NCBI RefSeq assembly: GCF_900104745.1
Contig: NZ_LT629732.1
Span: 2,157,981 to 2,221,980, forward strand
Source: Actinopolymorpha singaporensis
GTDB taxonomy: Bacteria > Actinomycetota > Actinomycetes > Propionibacteriales > Actinopolymorphaceae
DNA: 64,000 nucleotides
Reading direction: 5' to 3'
Shown piece by piece: positions 42,345-49,865 of the stretch (the stretch's first letter is position 1; each line of letters begins with the position of its first letter). Both the position numbers and the translations under genes were made by a program. Below the pieces are notes generated by a model. It was not told where the DNA came from and did no database searches. It saw nothing but the letters and a program-made list of their open reading frames with translations.

Positions 42345-43562
42345 CTACTTGTCGATGTCGCCGACCACGAAGAACAGCGACCCGAGGATCGCCACCAGGT
42401 CGGCGACGACGCAGCCGGGCACGAGTTCGGGCAGCACGGCGATGTTGTTGAACGACGCCGAGCGCAGCTTCAGCCGCCACGGCGTCTTCTCACCGCGGGA
42501 CACGAGGTAGTAGCCGTTCAGGCCGAGGGGGCTCTCGGTCCAGGCGTACGTCTGTCCCTCCGGCGCCTTGAGGATCTTCGGCAGCCGGACGTTGACCGGC
42601 CCGGGCGGGAGTGAGCGCAGCCGGTCCACGCAGGCGCGCGCCAGGTCGAGGGAGACGTGGATCTGGTCCCGCAACACGTCGAACCTCGCGAACGAGTCAC
42701 CCTCGGTGCGGGTGACCACCCGGCCTGGGCCGCCCGGCCCGAAGAGTTCGCCGTAGCCGAGGTACGGCTCGTCCCGGCGCAGGTCGAAGTCGACGCCGCT
42801 GGCCCGGGCGATCGGTCCGGAGACACCGTAGGAGTGCACCAGGTCCGCCGACAGGACCCCGACACCGCGGGTACGGGCCCGGAAGATCTCGTTCCCGAAG
42901 ATCAGGTCCTCGACCTCGGGCAGTCGGCGAGCCACCGCTTCGATCGCGGCGTCCACCCGCCCCAGCCAGCCGGCGGGCAGGTCCTCCTTCAGGCCGCCGA
43001 CCCGGTTGAACATGTAGTGCATCCGGCCGCCGGAGATCTCCTCCATCACCTGCTGCAGCGTCTCCCGCTCGCGGAAGGCGTAGAAGATCGGCGTGATCGC
43101 GCCGACCTCCAGCGGATAGCTGCCGAGGAACATCAGGTGGTTCAGGACGCGGTTGAGTTCGGCCAGCAGGGTCCGTGCCCACACCGCGCGGACCGGCACC
43201 TCGATGCCGGTCATCCGCTCGACGGCGAGGACCACGCCGAGTTCGTTGGCGAACGCCGACAGCCAGTCGTGCCGGTTGGCGAGCATGATGATCTGGCGGT
43301 AGTCGCGTACTTCGAACAGTTTCTCCGCGCCGCGGTGCATGTAGCCGACGACGGGTTCGCACGAGACGATCCGCTCGCCGTCGAGAGTGATCCGCAGCCG
43401 CAGCACGCCGTGGGTGGCCGGGTGCTGGGGGCCGATGTTGAGGATCATGTCCTGGGTGGCGAGCTCGTCACCACCGCCCCGCTCGTAGCGTTCCGTCCCA
43501 CCGGACAGGCCGGCGGCTCCCGCGCCGAGGCTCACGATCCGTTCGGTCGTCACGTCGCCCAT
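42345..43562 (-). CDS. nuoD2: Orphan NADH-quinone oxidoreductase subunit D (NuoD2 type)
   Basis: A 405-residue homologue of the 49-kDa complex I subunit, found without other nuo genes. It keeps [12 protein letters not shown] (quinone-site H51) and [12 protein letters not shown] (R77, the counterpart of the arginine methylated in mitochondrial NDUFS2). It differs from respiratory NuoD at the quinone-binding tyrosine, replaced by W100 in [13 protein letters not shown], and at the C-terminus (FFVVGDIDK instead of the usual VFGEVDR). The same features occur in the second NuoD of Streptomyces (from memory). The role is unclear: an alternative complex I module or a regulatory paralogue. The start is the ATG at 43562. 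It is divergent from the bPH2 genes. Confidence 0.9.
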   Translation of the reverse strand: MGDVTTERIVSLGAGAAGLSGGTERYERGGGDELATQDMILNIGPQHPATHGVLRLRITLDGERIVSCEPVVGYMHRGAEKLFEVRDYRQIIMLANRHDWLSAFANELGVVLAVERMTGIEVPVRAVWARTLLAELNRVLNHLMFLGSYPLEVGAITPIFYAFRERETLQQVMEEISGGRMHYMFNRVGGLKEDLPAGWLGRVDAAIEAVARRLPEVEDLIFGNEIFRARTRGVGVLSADLVHSYGVSGPIARASGVDFDLRRDEPYLGYGELFGPGGPGRVVTRTEGDSFARFDVLRDQIHVSLDLARACVDRLRSLPPGPVNVRLPKILKAPEGQTYAWTESPLGLNGYYLVSRGEKTPWRLKLRSASFNNIAVLPELVPGCVVADLVAILGSLFFVVGDIDK

Positions 43563-43669
43563 GCTCGCACGCGGGCGGCCGGTCGATCCGCACGGCTCGG
43601 CCGTCGCTCCGGCAGCCTGCCCCGGCAACCCCCTCGGCCGCACGGCTCGGCCGGCCTTGTTCGCTCAGC

Positions 43670-43675
43670 TAATCT
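43670..43675 (+). promoter_or_regulatory. -10 element TAATCT of the bPH2 operon
   Basis: TAATCT lies 8 bases before the ATG at 43684 and only 2 bases before the earlier ATG at 43678. That makes 43684 the likely first codon of a leaderless transcript. Confidence 0.45.
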
Positions 43676-43683
43676 CCATGGCT

Positions 43684-44172
43684 ATGGACACGTTGTTCGC
43701 GCCGCCGGGGGAGCGGTGGCAACCGGTGTCCCCTCGTCTTTGCCAGCTACGGCGGGTGATCCTGGCGTTCTGGACCTGCCTGCTGGGCCTGGCCGGAGCG
43801 CTGGCGGTGGGCCTGGTGCTGGGCTGGGGTTACGCCGCGGCCGTGGTGGCGGTGGCTGCCGCCGTCCTCGGCTGGGGCTGGTGGGTGATCGGGCGCAACT
43901 GGCGTTCGTGGGGGTACGCCGAGCGGGGCGACGACCTGCTGGTCACCCACGGTGTGCTGTTCCGCACGCTGGTGGTGGTGCCGTACGGCCGGATGCAGTT
44001 CGTCGACGTCACGGCGGGCCCGGCCGAGCGGAAGTTCGGGATCGCCAAGGTGCAGTTGCACACCGCCACCCCGGCCACCGACGCCGAGATCCCCGGCCTG
44101 CCGCCGGAGGAGGCCGAACGCCTGCGCGACCGGCTGGCCGCGCTCGGCGAGGCGCGGGCAGCGGGCCTGTGA
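43684..44172 (+). CDS. bPH2 (YdbS-like) membrane protein
   Basis: A 162-residue protein with two membrane helices (about 22-42 and 45-65) and a bacterial PH-like domain (70-150; DDLLVTHGVLFRTLVVVPYG, then AGPAERKFGIAKVQLHTA). YdbS/YdbT pairs in Bacillus protect against certain antimicrobial peptides; the role in actinobacteria is not known. It overlaps the next gene by four bases (GTGA), so the two proteins are probably made together and may form a complex. Confidence 0.88.
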   Translation: MDTLFAPPGERWQPVSPRLCQLRRVILAFWTCLLGLAGALAVGLVLGWGYAAAVVAVAAAVLGWGWWVIGRNWRSWGYAERGDDLLVTHGVLFRTLVVVPYGRMQFVDVTAGPAERKFGIAKVQLHTATPATDAEIPGLPPEEAERLRDRLAALGEARAAGL

Positions 44173-45683
44173 GCGAGCAGGCGCACCGCGAACCCCTCGC
44201 CGCCGGGGAACCGTTGCCGGACGGTGGCGACCAGGCCGCGGTGACCGCACTGCGCCGGCTGCACCCGGCGACGCCGGTACTGAACGGCTGGAAGTGGTTC
44301 GCACTCGCGGTCGCGGCGATCGGCCAGAACGCCGTCCGGGACCTGAACTACAAGCTGTTCGGCCTGCAGGTGCTGGCCGCCCTGGTCCTCGGCGTGGTGC
44401 TGGGGATGTTCTCGTGGTGGTTCACGAAGTACCGCATCGAGGGCGAGGAACTGCGGATCGAGAGCGGCTTCCTGTTCCGGCGTTCGCGGCGGATCCGGAT
44501 CGACCGGCTGCAGGCGGTGGACATCGTGCGGCCGGTGCTGGCGCGGTTCCTCGGGGTGGCCGAACTCCGGCTGGAGGTCGCCGGCGGCGGCAAGACCGAG
44601 GCCCCGCTGGCGTACCTGAACGAGCCCGGCGCCCAGCAACTGCGGGCAGAGTTGCTGGCTCGCGCGGCCGGGCTGGACGCGGACACCCCGGAGGCGCCCG
44701 AGCACCAGCTGGTCGCCGTACCACCGGGTGTCCTGCTGGCGTCCACCGTGGTGAGCGCGCCGTTCCTCACCGCGGTGCTGGGGTTCGTGGTGGTGGCGAT
44801 CGCGTCGGTGGTCGTCGGCGAGATCGTCGGCCTGGCGTTCCTGCTGCCGTGGGCGCTCGGTGGGCTCGGGGTGGTGTGGCGGCAGTTCGTCGGCGAGTTC
44901 GGCTTCACCGTGAGCGAGTCGCCGGACGGCCTGCGGATCCGCAAGGGGCTGCTGGACACCTGGGCGCAGACGGTGCCGCCGGGCCGGGTGCAGGGGGTGG
45001 AGATCGAGCAGCAGTTCCTGTGGCGGCCGAAGGGCTGGGTGAAGCTGTCGGTCGACGTGGCGGGGTACGGCGGGAAGGGCTCGGAGGGCCAGACGTCGTC
45101 CACCCTGCTGCCGGTCGCGCCCTGGCCGGTGGCCCGGGCGTTGCTGGAACGCGTCCTGCCGGGAGTGGACGTCGACGGCGTGGCCCGGGTCCGTGCGCCG
45201 CGGCGAGCCCGCTGGCTGCGCCCGATCGGCTGGCGCTACCTACGGCACGGTGTGGACGACCGGGTTTTCGTCAGCGACGCCGGCTGGCTGACCCGGCGTA
45301 CCGCGGTCGTGCCGCACGTCAAGATGCAGAGCGTGCGGGTCACCCAGGGGCCGTACCAACGGCTGCTCGGCCTGGCCAGCGTGCACGTCGACACCCCCGT
45401 CGGTCCGGTGAACGCGGTCGCGCTGCACCGTGCTCCGGAAGTCGCCCGCGACCTGGTGCGCGACCAGGCCGAGCGCTCCCGGCTGGCCAGGCGCACCGCC
45501 GGGCCCGAGCGCTGGATGCAACGCCGGATGGCGGTCGCCGCGGTCCCGCCGGACGCGGTTGCCGCGCCTCGGTCCGCGGAGCACGCCGAGGGTGCCGTAC
45601 GACAGGACTACCCGGAGGGTGGCATACGACCGGACGGCGACGGGGACAGCGCCGTCGGCGGATCCGGCTCGCCCAGCGCCTGA
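44169..45683 (+). CDS. bPH2 (YdbT-like) multi-domain membrane protein
   Basis: A 504-residue protein with three PH-like repeats separated by hydrophobic segments. Repeat 1 is at about 78-170 (EELRIESGFLFRRSRRIRID), followed by helices at 178-240. Repeat 2 is at about 245-335 (GLRIRKGLLDTWAQTVPPGR) and repeat 3 at about 355-440 (DAGWLTRRTAVVPHVKMQSV). The tail is disordered. It is the partner of the YdbS-like protein encoded just upstream. The last 76 bp overlap the 3' end of the convergent methyltransferase gene. Confidence 0.88.
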   Translation: MSEQAHREPLAAGEPLPDGGDQAAVTALRRLHPATPVLNGWKWFALAVAAIGQNAVRDLNYKLFGLQVLAALVLGVVLGMFSWWFTKYRIEGEELRIESGFLFRRSRRIRIDRLQAVDIVRPVLARFLGVAELRLEVAGGGKTEAPLAYLNEPGAQQLRAELLARAAGLDADTPEAPEHQLVAVPPGVLLASTVVSAPFLTAVLGFVVVAIASVVVGEIVGLAFLLPWALGGLGVVWRQFVGEFGFTVSESPDGLRIRKGLLDTWAQTVPPGRVQGVEIEQQFLWRPKGWVKLSVDVAGYGGKGSEGQTSSTLLPVAPWPVARALLERVLPGVDVDGVARVRAPRRARWLRPIGWRYLRHGVDDRVFVSDAGWLTRRTAVVPHVKMQSVRVTQGPYQRLLGLASVHVDTPVGPVNAVALHRAPEVARDLVRDQAERSRLARRTAGPERWMQRRMAVAAVPPDAVAAPRSAEHAEGAVRQDYPEGGIRPDGDGDSAVGGSGSPSA

Positions 45684-46672
45684 CACAGGTCGACCGCCCC
45701 GGTGCCCGCGCTGCCGGCCTTCGCCTGGGCCAGCCACCAGAAGTCGCCGAGCCCGCCGGGCGCGACGAGTTCGGCAGCCTCGCCGGCCCGGGACAGAGCA
45801 CCCAGATAGCCGACCGGGTCCGAGCCGGCCAGCGCGAGCGGGGGCCGGGCGCCGTCCACGCCGAGAGCGGTCAGCGCCGCGCGCTGGGAGGTGAGCAGCG
45901 TCTCGTCGGCGCCGGCTCGTTCGCCCGCCCGGGCGACCGCGTCCACCGCGACATGGGCGGTGATGTCGCAGGACCGGTCGGGTACCGGCGCGACCGGCCG
46001 ACCGGATCGGTAGCCCCGCAGGGTGCCGGCCGGTGGGCGCCGCCACCGCACGTGGCCGTAGTCGACGGCGAGCGCGAGCCCCGACCGCAGCCGGCGTACG
46101 ACATCGGCCCAGGCCAGGTCTCGCGGCCGGCCGATCTCCGCGCGGGCGCCGGGCGGCCCGTCGGTCAGCGGCCACCACTCGGCCAGCCAGGCGAGGTCCT
46201 CCTCGCCCGCGGGGGCGCCCAGGCGTTCGTCGCCGGTGGCGGCGTCGACCTCCACCAGCCGGGTCACCCGGGCGTCGTCGAGTTCGGCGACGTCGACGGC
46301 GATGTTGTCCAGCCACTCGTTGGCGACCAGCAGCCCGTCCACCTCGTCGGGAAGGTCGGCCGACCACCGTACGGACGCGGGCAGGCCGGCCGGCCGCTCG
46401 GCCACCTCGATGCCGACCAGCCCGAGGTCCGGGTCGAGGTCGTGCAGAGCGCGCAGGAGTTCGCCCCGCCCGGCGCCGACGTCGACCACGGTCCGCGCGC
46501 CGACGGTCCGGGCCAGCCGCAGCAGAGCGGCGGCGAAGGCGGGGGAGACGTGCACGGACGTACGAAAGTGCGCGGCCGGCGCCTGCGTACGGAAGAAACC
46601 CTCCGCGCCGTACAACGCCTCCTCGGTCGCGGCCCGCCACGTCCGCCAGTGCCGCCCGTTCGCGTCCCCCAT
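45608..46672 (-). CDS. MidA/NDUFAF7-type SAM-dependent methyltransferase
   Basis: A 354-residue methyltransferase of the DUF185 family. HVSPAFAAALLRLARTVGAR leads into motif I VVDVGAGRGELLRALHDL; LLVANEWLDNIAVDV and CDITAHVAVDAV are further family marks. The mitochondrial member NDUFAF7 dimethylates an arginine of NDUFS2, the NuoD homologue, early in complex I assembly. Here the gene lies about 2 kb from an orphan NuoD2 that keeps that arginine, which suggests NuoD2 as substrate (inference). The start ATG at 46672 has TAGGGT 7 bases upstream. Its last 76 bp overlap the end of the bPH2 gene. Confidence 0.82.
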   Translation of the reverse strand: MGDANGRHWRTWRAATEEALYGAEGFFRTQAPAAHFRTSVHVSPAFAAALLRLARTVGARTVVDVGAGRGELLRALHDLDPDLGLVGIEVAERPAGLPASVRWSADLPDEVDGLLVANEWLDNIAVDVAELDDARVTRLVEVDAATGDERLGAPAGEEDLAWLAEWWPLTDGPPGARAEIGRPRDLAWADVVRRLRSGLALAVDYGHVRWRRPPAGTLRGYRSGRPVAPVPDRSCDITAHVAVDAVARAGERAGADETLLTSQRAALTALGVDGARPPLALAGSDPVGYLGALSRAGEAAELVAPGGLGDFWWLAQAKAGSAGTGAVDLCQALGEPDPPTALSPSPSGRMPPSG

Positions 46673-46679
46673 GGCCGCG

Positions 46680-46685
46680 ACCCTA
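46680..46685 (-). promoter_or_regulatory. -10 element TAGGGT of the MidA-like gene
   Basis: On the minus strand TAGGGT ends 7 bases before the ATG at 46672. No ribosome site is present, so a leaderless start is likely. Confidence 0.45.
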
Positions 46686-46775
46686 TGCGGTCAACTCTCC
46701 GTTCGGCGGGATGCTCGTGCCCGCGGACGGTGCCGCGTCCTACCCAGGGCGGACGCCCGCCGACAGGGTGCGACG

Positions 46776-46781
46776 TACGCT
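46776..46781 (+). promoter_or_regulatory. -10 element TACGCT of the histidine kinase gene
   Basis: TACGCT ends 7 bases before the GTG at 46789. It supports that GTG over in-frame upstream candidates (ATG 46711, GTG 46768), which would lie outside or at the edge of such a transcript. Confidence 0.4.
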
Positions 46782-46788
46782 CAGGCAC

Positions 46789-48237
46789 GTGCGCCTCCAC
46801 CAGCTCTACGACTGGCCGCGCCGCCGGCCCTACCTCGTGGACGGTGCGCTGGCCGGCTCGCTCGCGTTGTTCGGGCTGCCGATCGGGTACGCCGTGGACA
46901 ACGTGATCGGCCTCCTCGTCAGCACGGCGCTGATCGTGCCCCTGGTCTGGCGGCGCCGCTACCCGATGTGGGTGTTCCTCGTGGTCACCCTGGCCTGCCT
47001 GGCCCAGGTGGTGTTCATGAGGTCGCCGATAGGTGCCGACGTCGCGTTCCTGTTCGCGCTGTACTCCGCCAGCGCCTACTCCCGGCAGACGGCGGCCCGG
47101 ATCGGCGCGCTCCTGGTCGGTGCGGTCGGATCGTTCCTCGGCCCGGTCGACTGGGGTCTGCTGGACTACTCCCCACGTGGCCTGGTGACCCTGCTGCTGC
47201 CCGGCTTCGTCCTGCTGGCGATCGTGGCGTTCGTGTGGACGTTCGGCGACCTCATGCGCACCCGCCGGGCGTACGTCGGGGAGCTGGAGGAACGCGCCCG
47301 CCGACTGGAGATCGAACGAGACCAGCAGGCCAGGCTGGCCCGGTCGGCCGAGCGGGCCAGGATCGCCCGCGAGCTGCACGACGTGATCGCGCACTCGTTG
47401 TCGGTGGTGGTCGCCCAGGCCGACGGAGGGCTGTACGCCGGGGCCAAGGACGCCGAGGCGGCCCGGACCGCCCTGGCGACCATCGGCAAGACCGGCCGGC
47501 AGGCGCTGGCGGAGATGCGCCGGCTTCTCGGCGTGCTGCGAACCGACTCCGCGCCGTCGATCGTCTCCGCCGAGCCGGCGGCCGGACCCGGCGAGCTGCC
47601 GTACGCCCGATCGGACACGACCCGCTCGGAAAGCCTGTCGGGCACCTGGCCGCAGCTGCGTCCGGATGTCGAATCGGATCCGCGCTCGGACCGGCTCTCG
47701 GACCCGCGCTCGGACCGGCTCTCGGACCGGCTCTCGGACCCGCGCCCGGCCCCGCGTCGGCACGTCGGCCCGGGCAGAACCATCGGGGAGCCGGTCGCCT
47801 CGGAGCGAACCGGTCCCGAGCTCGCCCCCCAGCCGAGCCTGGCCCAGCTTCCGGACCTGATCGAGCAGGTGCGTGCCAGCGGCCTGCCGATCGAGGTGGA
47901 GGTCGGTGGCGACGAGCGCCCACTCGCCGGCGGCACCGAACTCGCGGCGTACCGCGTCGTACAGGAGGCGCTGACGAACACCCTCAAGCACGGCGGGCCG
48001 CACACCAGCGCCAGCGTCCGGCTGCGCTACGGCCGGGACCGGCTGCGGATCCACGTCCTCGACGACGGCCGCGGCGGTGCGGCGCGCGGCGACGGCAACG
48101 GGCACGGCATTCTTGGCATGCGTGAACGCGTCGCGGTCTACGGCGGCCTCCTGCGGGCCGGCCCGCGGATCGGCGGCGGCTTCGAGGTGCTGGCGGAGAT
48201 CCCGCTCAGCGGAGACGAGACGAGGGTGGGCACGTGA
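46789..48237 (+). CDS. NarL-type sensor histidine kinase
   Basis: A 482-residue kinase with four to five membrane helices (about 15-150) and little external sequence, so it may sense membrane state. The HisKA_3 box is RIARELHDVIAHSLSVVVAQ (about 200-220). A disordered linker of SDRLSDPRSD repeats (about 295-330) separates it from the ATPase domain (370-475; RVVQEALTNTLKHGG, DDGRG, GHGILGMRERV). The linker is unusual: it sits between the phosphoacceptor and ATPase parts. The stop overlaps the response regulator start (GTGA). Probably leaderless. Confidence 0.93.
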   Translation: MRLHQLYDWPRRRPYLVDGALAGSLALFGLPIGYAVDNVIGLLVSTALIVPLVWRRRYPMWVFLVVTLACLAQVVFMRSPIGADVAFLFALYSASAYSRQTAARIGALLVGAVGSFLGPVDWGLLDYSPRGLVTLLLPGFVLLAIVAFVWTFGDLMRTRRAYVGELEERARRLEIERDQQARLARSAERARIARELHDVIAHSLSVVVAQADGGLYAGAKDAEAARTALATIGKTGRQALAEMRRLLGVLRTDSAPSIVSAEPAAGPGELPYARSDTTRSESLSGTWPQLRPDVESDPRSDRLSDPRSDRLSDRLSDPRPAPRRHVGPGRTIGEPVASERTGPELAPQPSLAQLPDLIEQVRASGLPIEVEVGGDERPLAGGTELAAYRVVQEALTNTLKHGGPHTSASVRLRYGRDRLRIHVLDDGRGGAARGDGNGHGILGMRERVAVYGGLLRAGPRIGGGFEVLAEIPLSGDETRVGT

Positions 48238-48899
48238 AGATCCGGGTCTTCCTGGTCGACGACCAGGTGCTCGTACGCACCGGCTTCACGATGGTGGTCG
48301 ACTCCCAGCCCGACATGGAGGTCGTCGGTCAGGCGGGCAACGGTGCCGAGGCCCTCGAACGCCTCGGGGCGGTCGGTTCCGATGTCGTTCTGATGGACGT
48401 CCGGATGCCCAGGATGGACGGCGTGGAGGCGACCCGCCGGCTGCGGGCGCGCGGCGGGGACGCGCCCCGGGTGATCGTCCTCACCACCTTCGACCTGGAC
48501 GAGTACGCCTTCACCGCGCTCAAGGCCGGTGCGGCGGGGTTCCTGCTGAAGGACGCGCCACCGGACGACCTGCTGTCGGCCATCCGGGCGGTGCACTCCG
48601 GTGACTCGGTGGTCGCGCCGAGCACGACCCGGCGGCTGCTGGAACGCTTCGCCCCCCATCTGCCCGACCAGGAGGAACGCCCCGACGAGCGGGTCACCGG
48701 TCTCACCGACCGCGAACGCGAGGTGTTGCTGGAGGTGGCCCGCGGCCTGTCCAACGCGGAGATCGGCGCCCGGCTGTATCTCGCCGAGGCGACCGTGAAG
48801 ACACACGTGGGACGGATCCTCGCCAAGCTGGGGTTGCGTGACCGGGTGCAGCTGGTGGTCTTCGCGTACGAGAACGGCCTGGTTCGCGCCGGCCGCTGA
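48234..48899 (+). CDS. NarL/FixJ family response regulator
   Basis: A 221-residue regulator. The receiver domain (1-120) has the acidic pocket at D9-D10 and the phosphorylation site D55 in VVLMDVRMPRMDG; K105 lies in GFLLKDAPP. The LuxR helix-turn-helix (about 155-215) reads LTDREREVLLEVARGLSNAE, then EATVKTHVGRILAKLGL. Translated by overlap with the kinase gene. The ABC exporter that follows is the probable target, as in many actinobacterial kinase-regulator-MacB sets. Confidence 0.95.
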   Translation: MKIRVFLVDDQVLVRTGFTMVVDSQPDMEVVGQAGNGAEALERLGAVGSDVVLMDVRMPRMDGVEATRRLRARGGDAPRVIVLTTFDLDEYAFTALKAGAAGFLLKDAPPDDLLSAIRAVHSGDSVVAPSTTRRLLERFAPHLPDQEERPDERVTGLTDREREVLLEVARGLSNAEIGARLYLAEATVKTHVGRILAKLGLRDRVQLVVFAYENGLVRAGR

Positions 48900-49109
48900 G
48901 CCACCTGCGGTCGTGGTCCGGGAGGTCGGACAGCGGTGCCCCTAGGGGTGTGCCGTACGCCGCAGGTCGTACCCGCCACACCCCAGGCCGTACCGACGAG
49001 CCATCATCAACCATCATCGCGGCGGACGCTCGGCGACGGCCCCGGAGCCTAGGCTCGGCGATGGTTGGTCTGCCGAGGGCAGACCCCCTGCCCACGAAGG
49101 AGTTCGCGC
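48900..49109 (+). promoter_or_regulatory. Promoter region of the ABC exporter
   Basis: It contains the perfect palindrome CCCCTAGGGG (about 48940-48949) and a direct repeat CCATCATC (about 49001 and 49011). Either could bind the NarL-type regulator encoded just upstream. No -10 element is obvious. Confidence 0.35.
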
Positions 49110-49862
49110 ATGACATCCGCGCCATCGACGGTCGGCGTCCAACCGGCCGCCAGCGCCGTCGACCTGGTCAAGACCTACGGCTCCGGCCCCACCGCGGTCC
49201 GGGCGCTGGACGGCGTTTCCCTGGAGTTCGGCACGGGGCAGTTCACCGCGATCATGGGGCCGTCCGGGTCGGGCAAGTCGACGTTGATGCACTGTCTGGC
49301 CGGGCTGGACGCCGCGACGTCGGGCTCGGTCGTGCTCGGTGGCACCGACCTCACGAAGCTCTCCGACCGGCAGCTCACGGTGCTGCGCCGGGAGCGGGTC
49401 GGTTTCGTCTTCCAGGCGTTCAACCTGATGCCCACCCTGACAGCCGAGCAGAACATCACGCTTCCCCTGGAGCTGGCCGGCCGCCGCCCGGACGCGGACT
49501 GGCTGGCGACGCTGGTCGACGTCCTCGGTCTCGGCGACCGCCTGCGCCACCGTCCTTCCGAACTCTCCGGCGGCCAGCAGCAGCGGGTGGCGATCGCCCG
49601 CGCGCTGGCGTCCCGTCCGGACGTGGTCTTCGCCGACGAGCCGACCGGAAACCTCGACTCCCGTACCGGCGCGGAGGTGCTGTCGTTCCTGCGCCAGTCG
49701 GTACGCGAGTTCGGGCAGACCGTCGTCATGGTCACCCACGACCCGGTGGCCGCGTCCTACGCCGACCGGGTGGTGCTCGTCGCCGACGGCCGGGTGGTCG
49801 GCGAGATCGACCGGCCCTCCGCGGGCGCGGTGCTGGACGCCATGCGTGAGCTGGGGGCCTGA
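49110..49862 (+). CDS. ABC transporter ATP-binding protein (MacB/LolD type)
   Basis: A 250-residue ATPase. Walker A is GPSGSGKST, the Q-loop region VFQAFNLMPTLTAEQN, the signature LSGGQQQRVAIARAL, Walker B VVFADEPTGNLDS and the switch histidine MVTHDP. This subfamily powers FtsX-like permeases that export peptides, lipids or antibiotics rather than import nutrients. The start ATG at 49110 has GAAGGAG 7 bases upstream. The permease gene follows after three bases. Confidence 0.96.
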   Translation: MTSAPSTVGVQPAASAVDLVKTYGSGPTAVRALDGVSLEFGTGQFTAIMGPSGSGKSTLMHCLAGLDAATSGSVVLGGTDLTKLSDRQLTVLRRERVGFVFQAFNLMPTLTAEQNITLPLELAGRRPDADWLATLVDVLGLGDRLRHRPSELSGGQQQRVAIARALASRPDVVFADEPTGNLDSRTGAEVLSFLRQSVREFGQTVVMVTHDPVAASYADRVVLVADGRVVGEIDRPSAGAVLDAMRELGA

Positions 49863-49865
49863 CCG

